Assembly: GCA_030015575.1 (NCBI GenBank)
Contig: JASDDO010000026.1
Span: 29,156,079 to 29,220,078, forward strand
DNA length: 64,000 nucleotides
Direction of reading: 5' to 3'
Source of the DNA: Agapanthus africanus
Lineage: Eukaryota; Streptophyta; Magnoliopsida; Asparagales; Amaryllidaceae
Part shown: piece after piece, positions 58,784-64,000 of the stretch
Layout: the number at the start of each line of letters is the position of its first letter
Position numbering within the stretch: the first letter of the stretch is position 1
Made by a program: the position numbers and the translations under genes
The notes under the pieces: model-generated
Told to the model about the DNA's origin: nothing
Databases searched by the model: none
What the model saw: only the letters and a program-made list of their open reading frames with translations

Positions 58784-60009
58784 TCAAAAACTATCTATTA
58801 ACCGCAATCAAGAACGACGTCGCTTGGTAGCTAGCCGGTGAGTACGGGCGGGTCCACAGGGATGTTATGAATTTCCTATTCGCTCAAACGAGTTAATTCC
58901 GATGGGAGCCGGATTGATTATTAAATTTAAAAACTGAATTAATCTATATCTAAATCTTGCTAGGATTAGGTCTAGGTTAAGTTTGGAAAGTCTATAAATC
59001 TCACCGCTTTCTATACCCATATGAAGATCTAATTAGGTGTTATGGTAAATATTAATAAAAGGGATTAGGATGATTGGAAAGATTGTTCTTCCTCTAGATC
59101 CTTATCCTTCCTTTCTTAATCTTTACCCTAACCTCCATGGAAAACCATCACAACCGGGCCTTTATACTACGGTATCACCGCTACCTCGATGGATAGGGTG
59201 CCGTAGGGAGCGGTATGTGCATGTATGCATGAAGTCCTATGAAAATATATGACGGACAAGAAAGGGGATAAGAGATCTCTGTCTCTCAAAACCTTCCCCA
59301 GATCTAACCCTAACAAGCGAGAAGACTACTCACTCATTAGGGAATTAAAATACATTTATCTAGGGCAAAGAATAAAAGATTAACTAGGGCAAGGAATTAA
59401 ATTTAACTAGGGCAAGAATAGAAATTTTACCTAGGGCAGAAAATAAAGAACTTATAAATTGATGCTCTCCAAAAGAATTCTGAAATTTTATTAATGAAGG
59501 GAGGCATGAAAAAAATACAATGATTTGGGCTTCTATTTATAGGAGATAGAAACCCTATGTTACAATTGATTCACATGTCTACATTTACCAAAATATCCTT
59601 AGGAAGACCCAGTCAAAGTAGACTTCCAAGCTTTGGTAAAATTTTATGTCTGGAAATTTTGGAACTGATTCTGGGCTTCTTGGGCTTTTTATTTCTTTGA
59701 ATCTTTATTCAATTTGGCTTCTCTATTTCTTCCAGATCTCCAGTGAACAATTGCAGTAGACTTTTAACCGTTTGCTTTGTAATCTTGGACCTTGCGTTGC
59801 TTTGTATTGATCTTTTGTGTAGGCTTGATTAAGATCCATCTATTTGTTGGTCAAAGTCCCTTTTTTGTGTCGTCTTTTATCTTTTTCACTGTTTTCGCTC
59901 CAAGAACCAGTAACCTGTAATATGTAGCAGACATGCGTCAAAAGCACCTGTTTATTTATAAAAAGAATAAGAATGGGGAATATAATAATACAATATTATG
60001 GTGTGAACA
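58784..60009 (-). repeat. LTR-like unit of an Athila-like or non-autonomous element, minus strand
   Basis: The right boundary at 60009 (minus TGTTCACACC) follows GTTTGGGGTATT, a polypurine-type motif, which follows GCTCGAGGACGAGCAAAAG, a sequence common just inside the 3' LTR of Athila-type gypsy elements. A minus-strand TATA box (CCTATAAATAGAAG) lies near 59545. The left end, about 47 bp, is repeated at 62134-62180. No gene in it. The family name is uncertain. Confidence 0.5.
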
Positions 60010-61457
60010 AATACCCCAAACTTATCTTTTGCTCGTCCTCGAGCAAACTTATTTTTATTCTCTACAAAAAACCTAACCGCACTTCCGCAGGGAAACGCGA
60101 TTGCACTGAGCTCGTGCAATAAGCCATTAAACCTCTAGGTGTCCCTGGTAGGAGGAGTGTTGTCTCCTGAGGGTTTTCAGCGGATACTACCCACAAAATC
60201 CTATCAATTTGGTTTTTCGACTTTAGTTCTCCAATTAGGTTTCCTAACAAAGAATTCTATTATCTTCGACTCGTAAATTATCCATCCATATTCTTCACAC
60301 TTCCTCATCATCTAATTTAAGATTATATATGTTCTATAGACTTACTTAGCTTTCGGCGTCTCTTAAGTTTTCCTTCTAGGGTTTCATCTCCACTTAGGAA
60401 TTTTTATCAACTCTATTAAAGATACAAGTTCTATTCTTCTCTCTTTTCTTTCATCTAAACTCCAATCACATATCCCCACGTGTGTGTATAAATCATCCCT
60501 ACACTTGGAAATTCAAATCAAGCAATCATACCCTTGTCCGTTGTCCAAAGTACTTATTAATTGGTGAATTTTTAATTGAATTTTGCTTACACATCCTTCA
60601 TGCGACCGTTAATACTTCTTGAGGTATCAACGACCGATTACAAAATGCGTTTGCACTTTTAAAATGTAATTCCTAGTCTTGCAACATTTAAGGCTTTAGC
60701 AGTGACTCCCAAACCAGTTGGTCTAAGGCACTAGGTGATTAAGCACCCTCGCTAAATCTTTTTCTATTTTTGCAGCCTTAAGTAATCACAAAAACCAGTG
60801 TTCATTTTTTTTATTCTTTATTCACACTTGTATTTTTTTATTTCATTTTCTTCGTACTAAGGACTTCAGACAAGAGCATTTCAAGGTCTCTTCTACTATT
60901 CCAAGTTTCAAGGTGCATGATTGTGCAAATTGTAGGGGGTATACATTTTCAGAATCTAGACTTAAGTTAGGAATTATTTTTCAAACTTACACTTTAATAA
61001 AGATATCAATACTTTTCCTTTGTTTCGACTTAGCCCAAAAAGTTAACTCAAAATTTGCCTATTTCTAAATAAACTACAAAAACATATACTTTCTACCGTT
61101 AAACTTTAAAGAAGGTTATTTTTAGGGTTTTTAATTTACTAAGTCTAAGATCTAGTTGTTCCTAACCAGTTAACCTTTTTGTCAGACTCAAATCAATTAG
61201 ACCAAATTGAATACATTGATTTTTATAATTTTTGAAAATTTTCAATTTTTATGGGTTTTCAAATAAATATGCAAATGCAAAAATATGTACATATGAATGC
61301 GAAGGAAGAAGACGTACCGAGCATACCCCCAAACTTAAACTTGACAGTGCCCTCACTGTCATGCTACACCAAGAGGGTCAAAATTGCCGGCAATCCCCTG
61401 TTTATTTATTTATAAATTTTTAAATATTTTTTTAATGTTTTGAATTTTTTTTTTTTT
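60010..61457 (-). other. 3' non-coding part of the left-arm element
   Basis: No open frame of note. Contains minus-strand AAGTTTGGGG motifs near 60018, 61330 and 61510 and a hairpin GACAGTG-AGGG-CACTGTC near 61345-61362. Aligns in inverted orientation with 62942-63900. Confidence 0.55.
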
Positions 61458-62133
61458 TTATAGAAAAAGAAAACAAAAATATATATACATATATACAACA
61501 AGGTTCCCCCCAAACTTAAGCTTGGCCTTACACAAGCCAAAGGTTAGCACCAACCATTCAAAAATCTTATCGTGGTAATGGCCGAGTTGGTGAAATAATG
61601 GTGTGTAGAGGAAAGAAATGAGAAACATGCGAGACCGTGTGGAAAGAAGAGTAGAATATGGTCTCGGTGTAGGAGAAGAATGGCGGAAAGGAGAAAGAAA
61701 GGTAGCACGATCTTGAGGGTGTAAATCGAGTGAATAAATTAGTGCAATATGTGATGACCGATGTGTTAAAAGCGATTGCGCTAACCTATCAACCCGTCGA
61801 GAAATGGGGTCAAATCCCTCAACATTCGCAAGAAAGCATGGGTACACCGAACTTGGTATAGGAGATGAAAGCATAACGGTCACTTGTACGGTCAGAACAA
61901 TAGGAAGGACGAACGGAAGTGAATTAGGGATAGTATCATTCTCACCGTAGTAAACTATCTCGAACTTGAAAGATTCTATTAATGGTTCGAAACTACTGTA
62001 AGCAACTGAGTCTGATGGTTCAACTAACTCATCTGAAAATGTAAAGGACTCAAACTCGGGCGGTGAGTCATCAACATCGTCCCAAAAAGCGAAACACTCG
62101 TAAGTGTTATCGTCTGTGAGAACAGTATCAGAT
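61458..62133 (-). CDS. Unrecognised ORF of the left inverted arm
   Basis: Open from 62139 to 61458 (about 226 codons) although the first Met is at 61883. The upstream part is acidic (FAFWDDVDDSPPEFESF). The rest shares with the right-arm ORF the blocks VPSS or IPSS-x-YP-FL-N-EGFD-ISR, DRL.QS, HPQ, LSPFRHS and HDKIFEWLV.TFGLCKA. It ends in AKLKFGG, encoded by the polypurine-like AAGCTTAAGTTTGGGGG. I do not recognise the family. It may be an accessory or gag-like protein of an LTR element, or just the conserved 3' part of one. The lack of an early Met suggests a missing exon or a decayed start. Confidence 0.4.
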
Positions 62134-62180
62134 TCAAAAACTATCTATTAACCGCAATCAATAACGGCGTCGCTTGGTAG
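62134..62180. repeat. 47-bp direct repeat, right copy (left copy 58784-58830)
   Basis: TCAAAAACTATCTATTAACC to CGTCGCTTGGTAG, two mismatches between copies. It is the left end of the LTR-like unit and could be the remnant of its partner LTR. Confidence 0.85.
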
Positions 62181-62308
62181 TGTTCATACCAGAATATTGC
62201 ATTTGTTACCGCCCATTCTTACACTCGTTTGTTTATAGGTAGGTACTGTTAATCCGTGTTTGCTACATATTTACAGACTACAGGTTCCTACATATCCGTG
62301 TTTGCTGC

Positions 62309-62941
62309 ATGGATAAGCTGAATTTTGAGGAAACTTTTGAGGATATTTTTAAGGATGAACCAGTTTTAATTGATGAGTCGGATTTTCCAATTCATCCTGT
62401 TCCTTTCATTAACTGTGTACACCCTCCTGAACCTTTAACCGATAACCTTCCTCAATCACCTACCTCCATCCTTTCCATCGTTCCAACCTTGCAAGAAACC
62501 GTCTCACTTTCATTTCATATGTCTGGTGTACCGAGTTCGGCGTACCCATGGTTTCTCACGAATCTTGAGGGATTTGACTCAATTTCTCGCCATATTGATA
62601 GATTAGTACAATCCATCTTTTCACATCGATCATTACAGATTGTACTAATTTATTCAATCCATTTCCACCCTCAAGTTCGTATTCCACTTCTTTCTCCCTT
62701 CCGCCATTCTTTTTCTCATATACCGAGACCGTATCCCACTTCTCTCTCCATACGGTCTCGCATATTCTCCATTTCTTACCTCTCCGTATTCTTTCACCAG
62801 CCACTGCTTTATCACGATAAGATCTTTGAATGGTTGGTGATCACTTTTGGCCTGTGTAAGGCCTTGTATAGCTTGATACTGTTCTTTTCCCCCCTAATCC
62901 TGAACTTCAAAGCTGAACAGTGGAAACATTGTTTCACTTAA
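62309..62941 (+). CDS. Unrecognised ORF of the right inverted arm (210 codons)
   Basis: Starts MDKLNFEETFEDIFKDEPV, an acidic N-terminus, then about 100 residues homologous to the left-arm ORF: VPSSAYPWFLTNLEGFDSIS, LVQSIFSHRS, LLSPFRHSF, HDKIFEWLVITFGLCKA. The C-terminal 30 residues derive from a ~60-70-bp insertion that the left arm lacks; after it the polypurine-like TTAAGTTTGGGGGG resumes. The protein is rich in Ser, Pro, Phe and Ile; there is no signal or catalytic motif I can name. Conservation of frame in two diverged copies suggests it was once translated. Confidence 0.45.
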   Translation: MDKLNFEETFEDIFKDEPVLIDESDFPIHPVPFINCVHPPEPLTDNLPQSPTSILSIVPTLQETVSLSFHMSGVPSSAYPWFLTNLEGFDSISRHIDRLVQSIFSHRSLQIVLIYSIHFHPQVRIPLLSPFRHSFSHIPRPYPTSLSIRSRIFSISYLSVFFHQPLLYHDKIFEWLVITFGLCKALYSLILFFSPLILNFKAEQWKHCFT

Positions 62942-64000
62942 GTTTGGGGGGAACCTTTTTGTGTATATATTTTTGGTTTTCTTTTTTATTTTATTACAAA
63001 ATTTTCTTTTGGAGAGCGCCGACAATTTTGACCCTCTTGGTGTAGCCTGACAGTGAGGGCACTGTCAAGTTTAAGTTTAGGGGTGTGCTCAGTAAGCTTT
63101 CTACCTTCGTATTCATTTGTATATTTTGCATTTGCATACCTATTTAAAAATCCATAAAAATCAAAAAATTTCCAAAAAAAAATATAAAAACTTTGTCAAG
63201 TTAGCTAGTGGGAGAACTCAGATTCAACATTTCGACGGTTTTGTTTGATAAGATAAGAATAACTAAATCTTATTTTTAGATTTTGAAAACCTGAAAGATA
63301 ACTCTCCTTTGAAGTTAACTATAGCTGATATACGTCTTTACATCACACTACACGTGTCGTGAGTTTTGGAAATTAGATGACAAGTCTTTTATGTCTAAAA
63401 ACTTTTAAATGGATAAATGATTTTCTGAGGATCAAATAGGTTTGTTCTGAAATAAGTAATATCAAGAATAGTTTATGAAGTGAAGCGAAAATGAAGGAAT
63501 ATTATTGATGCCTTAATTGGAACTAATTCTGAAAAATAATCCATCTGGAACTTGATTGGAATGATTACACACCGAACCCATTAAATACGTCTTTTATCCA
63601 AAAAAATAATTGAACTGCCGGTTATATCTCCGTTCGTATTGAATCATCATGATTTTCACGCCAAATTGTCTTTTGTTTTTGGACCTAGGTAACTTGAGTA
63701 ATTAAGTCCGTTGGGGTGTTTCTACACCTAATGCCCTAAAACCAACTGGTTTGGGTGCATTGGCCCAAAACTCGTTAAGAAGCCTAGAAAGTCCAGTTTA
63801 AAACAAAATCAAGCAAGTGTTCTCCCCGAGTTAAAATTCCTAACGGTTCTTTGTGTGAGAATAATCTTGACAAAAGACAGGTTTTATAAAAAATATTTCT
63901 AGCGGAGATATAAAGGTTTTATTCTATGATAAAGACTATTGCACGTTCACAGAGGTGTGTATGAAATGAAAACAAGAAAAAGGTGGAGTGAAAAATAAGA
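62942..64000 (+). other. 3' non-coding part of the right-arm element, to the window end
   Basis: Inverted counterpart of 60010-61457: GACAGTG-AGGG-CACTGTC at 63050-63067, TTTAAGTTTAGGGG after it, and ACCAACTGGTTTGGG near 63742 facing CCCAAACCAGTTGGT near 60707. Its polypurine tract and LTR should lie a few hundred bases beyond the window. Confidence 0.55.

Noticed and set aside
59070..59252. Small plus ORF in the LTR-like unit
   Set aside because: On the strand opposite to the unit's TATA box and polypurine tract, short, no motif.

Overview
The window is intergenic DNA of a flowering-plant nuclear genome. I find no intact host gene, no rRNA or tRNA gene and no CRISPR array. It is a stack of nested transposable elements: Ty1/copia elements with an initiator-Met-tRNA primer site and the GCCCTAGAGGC-type LTR start of the Angela/BARE group, Ty3/gypsy elements of the Tat group, a Ty3/gypsy element with 4-kb LTRs, and a CACTA (En/Spm) DNA transposon. 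The species cannot be told from this sequence; an angiosperm with a large repeat-rich genome is the safe reading.

Left stack (1-14456). A plus-strand Tat element (T0) ends with its 3' LTR at about 13674-14456. It carries an antisense multi-exon accessory gene (11242-13085, minus) with a putative gypsy-type transposon domain (PF04195-like) and a coiled coil. A copia LTR (A2, 10295-11241) cuts that gene. A2 is cut by a minus-strand Tat element (Tat1, 2738-10294: LTR, broken gag, protease). Tat1 is cut inside its polyprotein by another copia element (A1), whose 5' LTR (548-2737), primer site and leader run off the left edge.

Middle (14457-30638). About 2.6 kb of AT-rich DNA is followed by a minus-strand CACTA element. 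At 17087-17600 lies its terminus, with about a dozen CCCTACGG..CCGTAGGG palindromes. Its broken Transposase_24-like gene runs from about 30590 down to 27459 and ends at a stop codon at 17840. The gap in its last exon is a complete minus-strand copia element (Copia C, 17885-27458) with near-identical 2.1-kb LTRs and a perfect 5-bp duplication ATCTG. The N-terminal part of the CACTA gene includes a tandemly duplicated micro-exon.

Right stack (30639-64000). A plus-strand Tat element (Tat2) starts at 30639 (2.9-kb LTR, broken gag and protease). It is interrupted at 38596 by plus-strand Copia B. Copia B's LTR is itself split by a complete gypsy element G1 (39249-50624, duplication CGGTT) and by a solo LTR (51408-55538, duplication GATAA). 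It resumes to its primer site, a 2.1-kb leader and a good gag fragment (58152-58684). The gag is cut by the first ~100 bp of a third Tat LTR, then by an LTR-like unit and a head-to-head pair of copies of an unrecognised element (58784-64000).

Nothing here looks like a new enzymatic system. The most interesting signals are non-coding and structural: a perfect GC-rich palindrome at a fixed distance from the copia primer site, a three-fold hairpin motif with conserved spacing in two copia leaders, intron-like anchors inside the G1 LTR, tandem micro-exons in the CACTA gene, and the inverted pair of unknown ORFs.
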